A DNA stretch of 64,000 nt from Pelodera strongyloides (lineage: Eukaryota; Nematoda; Chromadorea; Rhabditida; Rhabditidae). The stretch spans positions 1 to 64,000 of the forward strand of contig JAANDG010000612.1 in assembly GCA_036852015.1 (NCBI GenBank), given 5' to 3'. Positions 46,101-55,375 of the stretch are shown here, piece after piece. A program made the translations under genes and the position numbers. The notes under the pieces are model-generated. The model ran no database searches. It saw only the letters and a program-made list of their open reading frames with translations, and had not been told where the DNA came from. How positions within the stretch are numbered: position 1 is the first letter of the stretch; each line of letters begins with the position of its first letter.

Positions 46101-48199
46101 CATCTCAAATATCTGCATTCGTATGCAGTTATGCTAAGTGGGGGTCTAACTGGGGTCTATTTTTCATTCTAATTTATGCTCATTTGCATACGAAGCATAA
46201 GAAAGCAGGGGTACGGATGCGTTTCAAAAACCGGCCGGTATTTCGCTTTAAATGAACCTCAGGCGCACAGCTCCCAAGTGTTTTGCTGGGTGCGAGGAGT
46301 TGCGTTGATGTGCTGCGCGGTAACTCACCCCATCTTGTATTATTATTCGTTATCTATCTACCGCACACCTATCCGCGTACGCGATTAACGGTGAATAATT
46401 ACGCGCGGGTTCACAAAAGCGCGTATTGAAGCGAAATTATTTATTACTGACGGACAAAAATCAATCAGCGCTCGTACAAACAAGAACATTGTAAATCAAC
46501 AAATAAAGATACACGTAAATATAGAATATTTGTACGGTAATGGTAAAAAAATGAACGAGTATCAAGGCAACCAAAAAAACCTGTGGCTAGCCAACAATAG
46601 AAAACAAGCTATTGATAAGATAAGACTGATAAGTGTATATACTACTATCGAAGCATCTACTATTCGCATCCGAGCCACATTATGCGAAAACAATCGTGTC
46701 ATGTATTATGCATTTTAGGCGGAAGAAGAAGCGCGTGCAAAAGACGAGCGTCAGCAACTCGAAATGGTAAAGCTGAAAGAATCACTGAAAGGAGTTAACA
46801 AGTTCTACTTGAACATGGCTACGGAAGGGGATGTGGCATCAGAAGAGCCTGAAGACGACGACTCCATACCAGATGACGATAACAAGTTCTACTTGAACAT
46901 GGCTACGGAAGGGGATGTGCCATCAGAAGAGCTTGAAGACGACGACTGCATACCAGATAACGATCTTCCATGTACTTCCTCATCAATACAACAAGTGAAA
47001 GATGAAGTTGAGGCAGTTCTGAACACGAAACCAATTGCGATACTACCTCCAATCCCCAACCAATGGCCTGACTGCAACTTTGAATTGCCGGAAACAAGTC
47101 ATTTGTCATGCGACACCAAAGATGTTCATGTCAAAGCCGAGATTGAGTAAGTACATTTCTCTGCGATTTCGCACCGAAAAAGTGGGCTGTGCGAATTCGC
47201 ACAACAAACTTTCCATCGGCAAAATACCCGATGCGAAATAGCAGACCCTTGCTCTGCGAATTCGCACTGAAAAGCGTAACACTTTTCGCCCTCTCCGTTG
47301 TGCCTGCTCTCTGGCTGATGCAATTGCACTGCGAATTCGCACCAGACATACGGCGAATTCGCAGAGCAGGAAATTCAAAAGAATTCCTAGAGAATTTTCT
47401 TTTTGGTTTTTTTTCGGTGTGAATTCGCAGCACAACATCCTATATGGTTTTTTTTTCTTAGATTGCATCTTATTACTTTTACGGCATGATCATGGAAAAC
47501 CAATAGACCTAAATAGCAAAAGTCTATCCCATAGACCTAAATAGCAACGTAATAGCACGAGCAATAGTGCACAGTTAGCACCAAAAGAGAGCGAATTGTA
47601 GCGTACTATTGCTCGTGCTATTACGGTGCTATTTAGGTCTATGTACTAGACCTGGTCTATTCATTTTGTGTGTACCTCCAATCATTCACTTTACGCGAGT
47701 AATATGTACAACTTCGTTTTTAGGGACGACGCTTCGGAGTATACTGCTGCGCTGAGTAACCAATTGATATGCGGCACTACGGTAAAGGTAGAGATTAAGG
47801 AAGACGGAGAACTTGAGCCAGAGGATTTCCAAACTCGGCCCTCGACGTCAACGGCTTTAGGAACTAGTAAGTGCAGAAAACTATGAACATATACTGAGTA
47901 GCAGTACACGGACGACTAAAAACTCAGCTAATGATGCGAAGATTTGACAAATATATGTCTTTACTATATAGTATAACGAGTGTGTAGATGATAAGAATAG
48001 TAATAGTAATTATCCTGTATCTTGAACCAAGATCTTGCGCTTTTGATCATTGCACACACACGCGCACACACACGCACACACACGCACACGCACACATACA
48101 CACACAAAGACACATACACATACACGCACAAAGACACATACACATACACGCACAAAGACACATACACATACACACACACACATACACACACACACACAC

Positions 48200-48239
<40 letters not shown>

Positions 48240-49597
48240 CTGACAATCACAACATGAGGTAGAGAAATGCAAAATATTTGAACGAAAGAGAACGATATAT
48301 CTGAAGAAATAGCATAAACATTAAAGTACAGTCTCTCTTAATCACCTACAAACTTTGCCTAACTTTGTCGCGTTTGCCTAATGAAATCAATTGTTTCAGA
48401 GCCTCAACTTGTCGTGCCAGTTCTGGAGCTAAAGAGAAGCGAAGGTAGAAGGCCACATACGCCATATAGGCCAGCTGCGTATTTGGACTACATTGGATCA
48501 AACGTGCCTACTAAAAGAAAGAAACGCACAACTCCCACCGAGGAGCCGGCACCGTTGCGGAAGAAGCATAACCCTCCTACACCCAGGGTGATTATTGCGC
48601 CGAGGAAGGTTGTAGGCACCGTCCCGGTTGGTTATGTTTATTTGTTTATTGTAGTTTATGGGTGCGCTTATTGTTAGTGTAATTAACAGTCACATTACAC
48701 TCTTTTGAAAGAAGAAATTACTGTGATTTTTGACTGCGGAAACGTTGTGCCTACTATCGCATTATATAAAGGAGAAGAGTTTACTTGGTCTTTTGTTTGT
48801 GTGAACGAAGCGGAAATTAGAATATCTAAGAGGCTATAAAAGGAGAATCGGAGCCCAGTGTTGAGCATGCGAAATTCGAATTTTATTTCATGATTTTACA
48901 AGATAAAGTTGCAAAAGTTTCAAATAAGTGTGCTCACTGATCTTCGCATTTTAGACTTTGAAAGTCGTCTGGGTGTTTTATATATCCAATCATTTAGCGC
49001 CAAGCCAGCGAAGCAGCAGCTCCAAGCAACAGACTTCGTATCTCCCTTCAGTGCCCGAAGGACCAACCATGTTTTGCCAGTGAAAAGAGGAACTCGCAGT
49101 ATAGATCCTTTTCGGATATTTTATTTAAAAAATAATCGTTACTTGTTTTTTGTTGTTGTTATGTTTTCATAAATTGTACTTTTTTTGTTGTTGCCACGCT
49201 GTTTTGTGCTACAAAACACTGAGATGAAATTCTATCCGCTTTATTGTGTGCTATAAAACACTGAGATTTGGTCGTCTTGTGCTTTCCACAGGGAACGAAG
49301 AATTTTTCCCTCAGGGAGTTGTTGTCCTCAGGGAATTTGTGTCCCTGCCTGGGAACAAATTCCCCGTGAGTGGTGAATACGGCCTCTGCTCTTGCTCTGT
49401 TAGATTAGCATATGTAGAATTGCCGCAAGCATCTGCACCTGCAGTAGTGACCATGTCAGCTCCCTTATTTGAATGCTCCCTAGGGTCCTCCTGGTGTTCG
49501 CGGGCCGCCTATGGCACCTTTACTTCGTCCTGCCTATAATGGAACTGGCCTACGGGGTCGCACAGCACCCGACCTCCGTAACTTTATAAGGCTATAG
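43128..49597 (+). CDS. Zinc-finger protein of unrecognised family
   Basis: Eleven exons: 43128-43276 (end uncertain), 43610-43796, 44631-44837, 45171-45314, 45523-45674, 45972-46044, 46719-47146, 47724-47866, 48400-48630, 48955-49079, 49484-49597; about 650 residues. Exon 1 holds a CxxC..H.H cluster ([17 protein letters not shown]). Exon 2 holds a C2H2-like finger (CPVPKC, then HFVANH). Exon 3 has [16 protein letters not shown] and SHTCPAYM, perhaps a further Cys/His module. A helical, charged middle ([15 protein letters not shown]) precedes an acidic region with a 28-residue tandem duplication. The C-terminus has basic motifs (PTKRKKR) and is Pro/Arg-rich. This suggests a nuclear DNA- or RNA-binding protein; function is not inferred further. 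The exon 1-2 joint is unresolved: the good donor at 43270 is out of phase, the in-phase one (43277) is weak. Confidence 0.7.
43372..43508. repeat. Tandem and inverted repeats in intron 1 of the zinc-finger gene
   Basis: CCCCGATTTCGCCCCGAT occurs three times at a spacing of about 33 bp and once inverted as GATCGGGGCGAAATCGGGAT, which makes a foldback. Confidence 0.85.
44128..44617. repeat. Foldback element, intron 2 of the zinc-finger gene
   Basis: TTAAAGGGAAGG at the left and GGGCCTGTCCCTTTCAA at the right. Inside, CTCCTCAATTTATTTGTACA pairs with TGTACAAGTAAATTGAGGA, and CGGTAATATT with AATATTACTG. A truncated relative lies at 52472-52905. Confidence 0.85.
45003..45041 (+). repeat. Partial duplicate of an exon start inside an intron
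   Basis: GTAGAAACTATGGAAAATGA and the next ACGG (about 45010-45033) also begin exon 4 at 45171. The intron copy lacks a pyrimidine tract and its frame soon diverges, so it is probably not an exon. Confidence 0.75.
46068..46251. repeat. MITE-A copy (near-complete), zinc-finger gene intron 6
   Basis: It opens TTTAAAGCGAAATACCAGCC and closes CGGCCGGTATTTCGCTTTAA. It is the best preserved copy: arms of about 60 bp, TTAA at both ends and a middle with TTAGCAT/ATGCAAAT-type motifs. Confidence 0.92.
46797..46964 (+). repeat. 84-bp in-frame tandem duplication in exon 7
   Basis: Two copies (46797-46880 and 46881-46964) differ at about four positions and code for 28 residues starting [13 protein letters not shown] and rich in Glu/Asp. 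Confidence 0.93.
47148..47440. repeat. Cluster of TGCGAATTCGCA palindromes
   Basis: At least four copies of (T/G)GCGAATTCGCA, plus variants (GCGATTTCGCA, GTGAATTCGCA), within about 290 bp of intron 7 of the zinc-finger gene. Confidence 0.85.
47523..47643. repeat. Hairpin element, zinc-finger gene intron 7
   Basis: CATAGACCTAAATAGCAACG at the left mirrors CGGTGCTATTTAGGTCTATG at the right. TAATAGCACGAGCAATAG and its complement extend each arm to about 40 bp. Confidence 0.9.
48049..48240. repeat. (CA)n microsatellite, zinc-finger gene intron 8
   Basis: About 190 bp of ACACAC with GCAC interruptions and three copies of an AAAGACACATACACATACAC phrase. Open frames on both strands are artefacts. 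Confidence 0.96.
49290..49388. repeat. MITE-B-related fragment, last intron of the zinc-finger gene
   Basis: Ends GTGGTGAATACGGCCTCTG, the MITE-B terminus. CAGGGAAC/GTCCCTG pairs lie inside, but no matching left end is present. Confidence 0.6.
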
Positions 49598-50398
49598 GCT
49601 ATAGGCTATAACTGTTCACACGTATTATGTAATAGGTGTGAATAAGTTCAAATGTTTAAAAATTACGTAACCTCCGAGTCATAAAAATGCCCTATGGCCC
49701 CGAAGTATTTGCTTATATCGCTTTTTTCGATGAAAATGCAGCAGTATACGAATAGGTTGTCGAGACGTGCAGACTCAAAGGGGCGATGTCTGATCAGTCC
49801 AAAGGGTTAACAGGACGCGGTCAACTTTTTGCCTTTTTTGTATAGTTTGTGTTTTGATAACGCGAAACTCTGGCCGGTGTGCGGCCCACAAAAAAGGGGT
49901 GGGACCAGGCCCGTTTTGGGCCTGGTAGAGGCGTTAGGATGGCGATCTTCAACATTCGTGTGCATTTTAGTTCGCCTAAACCAAGCCTACACCGGGCGCA
50001 CACCAGCCGCCCACCTTTTCTGTGTCTCTCGAGCCATTTTCTCATTTATGGGCGAGGTGTAGGCGGCCCACCTTTTTCGGGCCCAGTGCAGGCCTCGCAC
50101 CGGCACGCTTTTTGCTTTCACGCTATTAGTTTTTATAAAAAGTTTAATATAATATAATAAAATTGAAGCATTGTTTTCCTTTGCTGACACACTTCCGTAG
50201 TTTGTCCACATCTTTCTCTGACACACTTCCGTAGTTTGTCCACATCTTACCACAGAAAAACCGCCGGTAGCCAGTCAAAAAATAATTTCCACCAAAACCC
50301 TTTGGTATTCGTGATCGCCAAACGGTTTGCCGATCACTGAAAGCCCGAAAAACCCGTCGCCAATGGCCAATTGGTCGCCATTTTTCCTATTCGAAGTA
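49598..50398. other. Intergenic spacer with local repeats
   Basis: About 49865-50100 is GC-richer, with repeated GGCCCAC, GGGCCTG and ACACCGGGCG motifs. 50184-50249 is a two-copy 34-bp tandem repeat (CACACTTCCGTAGTTTGTCC). No exon can be supported here. Confidence 0.6.
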
Positions 50399-50404
50399 TT
50401 TCAG
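50399..50404 (+). promoter_or_regulatory. Candidate acceptor at the first exon of the coiled-coil gene
   Basis: ATTTCAG lies immediately before ATG. It could be a trans-splice site or an internal acceptor of a longer gene whose 5' exons I do not see. Confidence 0.4.
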
Positions 50405-53400
50405 ATGTGGGTTTGTGATTCCTATTTACGTGAACAGTACTTCAACAAGAAAGCAAGGACGGAAGAGTACAAATTACTGAGGAAAGAGGTGCGAATGCTT
50501 GGTATTTTATTGAGGGAAAGTTAGTTACCTTTAGTATAATTGCTGAAAGTTCTTGATTACCTTCACACCTTGACAAGCTACTATTGATTGCAAATCCAAT
50601 GCTTCACATTTTCGCATTACGTACGGTTTTTAGGAGTAATACAAAATCACGTTTGGCCTTAAACCCCTTACACAAAAATCAGTAGGACAGCTAAGCTAGA
50701 TCTATTTATTAAATAATAAAAATTAGTTCTAGCTATTGTATTATTCTTTACGCTTCGTAATCTAATTTTATGTATGGTCCCTTATCGGTTAATGGGTTAT
50801 GAAGCACAGTGTCGTATTGTTGTGGTAACCTACGTGTGTGTTTTTCCGCTTATTTGCGACACACCGGCCGGTTATTGAAATACATCGAATACACCAGCAT
50901 TAGTATGCAGCATATGCAAATGAGCGTGAATTAGCATAAAAAATCGAGCAAAATCGAGTAAATTTGCAACGCTGCAGACTAATGCATCTGTCCACGTTAC
51001 GTTGCAAAAACCGACCAGTATTTCGCGTTTATTTATTTATTTATTAAATAACACCGAGGTGTGCATCAAATAATATGATGAAGAGAAAGCAATGTAGATA
51101 TAACGAAACCAGTTGTACTGTAGTCGATTAGCAATCGGGTAAAAGAAAAATGTGAAGGTGTATTATCATACTCTTGGTCTGCTTTACATAGTTTTGCAAA
51201 TATTTCCCCAAATCCTTTGTTATATGGGCGACATTGTATTGTTACCTCAAAAAATGGGCCACGAGATAAGAACTTCACAATTGGGCTTAGGTAAAAGTAA
51301 CTATTACAACTGAATCTCAAAAACTAGCACAGTGAATACCCTCCACCCGCAGGCAACCTTATGCGCTACAATAAAATGTCGCAGCGCCGCAAATGGCTTT
51401 TAGTGGATAATCCACTTGATTTTGGGAAACTTGCAAAAATATGACGAAAAAAGAAAGGCACAAATAACAAAGCACAGTGTTAGAATAAAGACCCGCATCG
51501 ATATATCCCGCATAATGTTTACAAGAAAAGAACCAATCGAACAATGAAATACATAAAGCGATTAAACAAAGATTTGTAGTTAATTCTTCTTCGTAGACAG
51601 AATAATAGCTTCTTCTTCTTCGTAGTCGAAATCAAATACCAAGGGTAATATGGGTTCCCTACCAGTTCATTCCATAAACTAAACGAATTATCATTAACGA
51701 TTCAAAGTAAGGGTATACTCTCGGAAATTGGATGTTACATCATTTATTTCTAACATCGTAAGTAGATCATTTCTACCATCATTTCTATCCATTGACTTTA
51801 AACGTTTACTGTTTATACTTGACTCAAGTTGCGGATTGACTCAAGTTTATAAAACTTTTCATCTCTTTAGATAGATGAGCTGCAAAAATGTATCGACGAA
51901 TTAATAAAACAGATTCATGTAAGTCATTTTTGTTTTTACACGAATAGAAGTCAATCCGCGCAAGAGGTCCATGTGTGGTGTAGTCCATTTGATGACGGTT
52001 TTGGAGTGAATTGGTCACCAAATGGTCACGAAGTGGTTACCAAATCCAAATGATCACCAATAACAGCATGTTGTTATGCCAAATTTTTTATTGTATAGCT
52101 TTACAATATAAATTATACACCTTTTAAATGGTCACAACGCGGTCACCAAATGGACCGCTGAATTTACTGTATTCGTCGGCTTTTTATAAAATAGCAATAA
52201 TGAATAGTAGTTGGCCTAGAGCACGTAAATGCCCAGCTCGGGTCATCTCGGCTGTGACTATCTCTATCACTGACTGAAAGTACTTAATTAATTATTATGC
52301 ACTAAATAATATCACATTGAATTATTTATTTGAGGCGTTGAACGTGGAAAACAGAGCAATGCGGCGACATGAGGAAGTTGTCATTGATTTGCAGGAACAG
52401 GATGCTCCCGGACTCAGGTTAGGTTTGTGCTCTTACGTAACGTAACATAACGTTTACGTACTATTACTATTAAAGGGAGAGGCTCACGAGAAAAATGTTG
52501 TCCTCGATTTACTTGCACAGAGTGTCCGGAATTTCAGAAATATTACTGTGAAAACCGCATTGTTTGAAGCCTATAACTCACAGAGTTATTCTTCGGCAAA
52601 CAGTTCGACCAGGTACCGTTGTCAGGATCATTTTTTGCGCTTTTAGGGCATTCCTGTGTTGGAAACGCCTCTTTATAATTGTAGGAACGATCTCTATCGT
52701 TAGAACATTATTACGTTGAAAAAGAATGCAAGTGAACGGATATAAACAATAAAAACTAATTTTTTGTTGCTGACTACGGTACCTGGTCGAACTGTTTAGC
52801 ATAGAATATCTCTGCGAGTTCTAGATGCAAATAAATGCGGGTTTCACAGTAATATTACTGAAATTCCAGACATTCTGTGCAAGAAAATTGAGGAAAACTT
52901 TTTTAAATCCACAAAAAAAGTAAAACCCACAAAAAACTATGACTTGAAGATTAGGGGTTTATTTATAGGGGGTTTCCATGTATGGCCGATTTTCCTTCCA
53001 AGTATCGAAAAATTTACCGTATCTTGGCACTACACGAGAATATCTACAGGCAGTTTTTACGACCGATCGCCACGGGACCATTTTAAAAAGAGTATAAACT
53101 CTCGTAGTCCCTTCACCAGGTATTTAAGTAGACGGATAATGTACAACAGTTTATTTCGTTGGATAGAGCAAGGCATTATTAGGCGATGATGAAACACGGT
53201 CCAGACTTGCGCTGGTAGACGATCGGGATCGGTAGCGTACACTGAGCGCAAAGACTGCAGACTTGAGCTGCGAACTCTACATCGATAGTATAACCCATAT
53301 CTGGGCTGAACTGGCAATGTTTTATTTGGGTTTAGTCGTTGTGAAACGTAGAAACGTCACAATACATTTGTTCAATAAAAAATGTCTCTCCCCGTTTCGA

Positions 53401-55087
53401 TGGCGGATTTTCTATAGTGCGGATGTGTCAAATTTGCCCAAAATTACGGTACACTATTTTGCAATTGATACTTTGGAGGAAAACACACGGTTTTTGGCAT
53501 ACACGGAAACCCCATGAAGCTAATTAGGAGCGTCATTGTCAGCCACGCTCATCGGCAGTGAGTGCACGTACGCATCGGCCATTGGACTAAGGGTGTTTGA
53601 ATGTTTCTATTTACGTATGTATGATCTAACAAGTTATTTTTCAGTGCCCTACCTTCGAATCCCAAAGCTGACATTGATGTGTCGGACTATATATTACTAA
53701 TATATGCTACTTGCTATTATTTGCTTAGCGTTTATTTGATTTCATGCTCCGTAAAATAATTACTTCCTTTTTTTTTAGCTTCAAATTTTAGTTTTCTTTT
53801 GACAGATCAGATCATCATTCTTTGTCTTTGATAAAAGGAAAGGAACTTTTCGCAAGCCTCCTCTAATGACGGACAAATGTAAGAAAGTCTCTAGTTCGTT
53901 TTTAAAGCGAAATAAGGTCCGGTTTTTGAAACGTACTGCAGTTTATAGTTTATACATAATGAGAAAATGGGCTTAATTTAAAATAAAAAATCGCACGCAC
54001 ATGCACGTGTGAAAATTTGTTATTTGTCGCTGAAAATTGATGTTCACTGAAAATTGAAAGAAAAATGTTGTTATGCTTTGCTTCATGTTATATTTAATTT
54101 TTGTTGTTCGGATCTTTCGTTATCGATCGATAAAAGGTTGATTTTCATAATTCTTTCTTTTTGTCTATGCTAATAAAGTTTTGCAAATGTTTCAGGGTTT
54201 GTTCATGAAAAGAAACACATTTAGCCAACTTCTTATAGATGCTAATCAGTCTTCAATCTTCAAAACATATAAAGCTCGCACACATTTGTACTTCGACTTG
54301 GTTTATATTCTCTTCTCTATTTTCGTCAATTGCAATCGCTCGTACTGTAAGACGAACGCACAATGTGGACTTCATGGGCGATTGTTCTTTTGGAACTCGG
54401 ACTCGCATACATTCCTATTAGAGAGCTATGGCGCAAGTAAGTTCAACCGTTCTGGTTAGGACTTAGTTTTTTTTTTGTCATTTCGTAGCATGGTACACGA
54501 CACGACACATGATGCGAAGGGAAAATATTGGAACTGGTATTTAATGTCATAGGTAGAGTTTTCTAGCAGAGTAGTGAAGGGGCTATATGTGGTTTGCAAA
54601 GCAGTAGTTTTTGAGAATTACACATCTTAGCACGTAGTACTTGCGCATTTCGTAGATTTACTAAAATCTCAAGTAGTCAGGCACAGAACGCTAATGGTTA
54701 AATATTCCAGTTCGACTTTCCCTGCTCGACTTCGTAGAGCGACGGCGTTCCTGAGCGGAGTGCGTGTTAGTCCGTCCGTCGCCGAGGTGGCTGCGTCACG
54801 GACGATGCGATCTCCTCTCAGACTAGTTGAAAGGGTGCGTGTTTATTAGAAAAATGTACAATACTCTTTATATAAAACTCCTACTCTCTCTCTCATTCTC
54901 TCTTATGAAGGCTTCAAAGGTCTCGTTTCAGCTCCCTGTCGGCCCGTCATCTCCCAGCCATGCTCCCACTACTGTGGCCTCCTCCTCTCCTATGTCCATG
55001 AGGAGTCCCTCAAGGGCCTCACCTCAGTTGGGCCCTATCGACAGAACCCTGGACTCCCCTAACTTTAACGCCGAGGAAGTGTTTTGA
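50405..55087 (+). CDS. Coiled-coil protein with one hydrophobic segment, unknown
   Basis: Eight phase-consistent exons give 235 residues: 50405-50488, 51871-51918, 52335-52417, 53645-53678, 53806-53878, 54352-54436, 54711-54834, 54911-55087. Exons 1-3 encode a charged heptad-rich helix (EYKLLRKE / IDELQKCIDELIKQIH / ALNVENRAMRRHEEVV), a probable coiled coil at about residues 20-62. FFVFDKRKGTFRKPP follows (about 87-101). A hydrophobic run TMWTSWAIVLLELGLAYIPI (about 111-130) could be a membrane segment or a buried helix. The C-terminal 60 residues are Ser/Pro-rich (PSSPSHAPTTVASSSPMSMR) and end NAEEVF. AATAAA lies at 55125. I do not recognise the family. Small exons and the weak exon 6 acceptor (TGTAAG) make the model tentative, and 5' exons could be missing. 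Confidence 0.6.
50855..51031. repeat. MITE-A copy, intron 1 of the coiled-coil gene
   Basis: TTGCGACACACCGGCCGGTT at the left and CAAAAACCGACCAGTATTTC at the right. The inner AAAAATCGAGCAAAATCGAG segment is shared with the copies in SURF6. Confidence 0.85.
52472..52905. repeat. Truncated relative of the 44128 and 42563 foldbacks
   Basis: It starts TTAAAGGGAGAGGCTCACGA, like MITE-D. Its body (TGTCCGG, AACAGTTCGACCAGGTACCG, ACGGATATAAAC) matches the 44128 element. The right end stops at GAGGAAAACTTTTTTAAATC without the closing inverted terminus. Confidence 0.85.
52966..53518. repeat. MITE-C copy with an internal insertion
   Basis: GGGGGTTTCCATGTATGGCC at the left and GGCATACACGGAAACCCC at the right. 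The flanks match the GSTK intron 1 element in the opposite order. About 300 bp of unrelated sequence (about 53095-53395) interrupts the middle. Confidence 0.78.
53903..53950. repeat. MITE-A solo end
   Basis: TTAAAGCGAAATAAGGTCCG followed by GTTTTTGAAACGTAC. No inverted partner is found downstream. Confidence 0.7.
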
Positions 55088-55375
55088 AGAAGAAAAGTTA
55101 ATTTGACTTGAATATTGTTTTTTTAATAAAGTTTTTACGAACATTTTTATGTTCTGTCTGAGAAGTTATGGTTTCGTTTATAGTTTACCAGTCGGCTACC
55201 ACCGCCTGAGGCGGCTTTCCATCATCCAAATAAGTTTGCGTGCAACTTCGAAATGTATCTACCAAGGCTTATCACTTCGAGTGTTGACCACGTTGACCTA
55301 CTTTTACCAAACGCCTGAAACGTAAATAAAAAAGAAAAAAACTCATTGTCAAGCGCAGACTTTTCAATATTTTAG
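55088..55375. other. 3' flank of the coiled-coil gene
   Basis: Poly(A) signal AATAAA at 55125-55130, then AT-rich sequence up to the satellite. No exon seen. Confidence 0.6.

Noticed and set aside
47964..48272. Open frames of alternating Thr/His or Val/Cys
   Set aside because: Translations of the (CA)n microsatellite.
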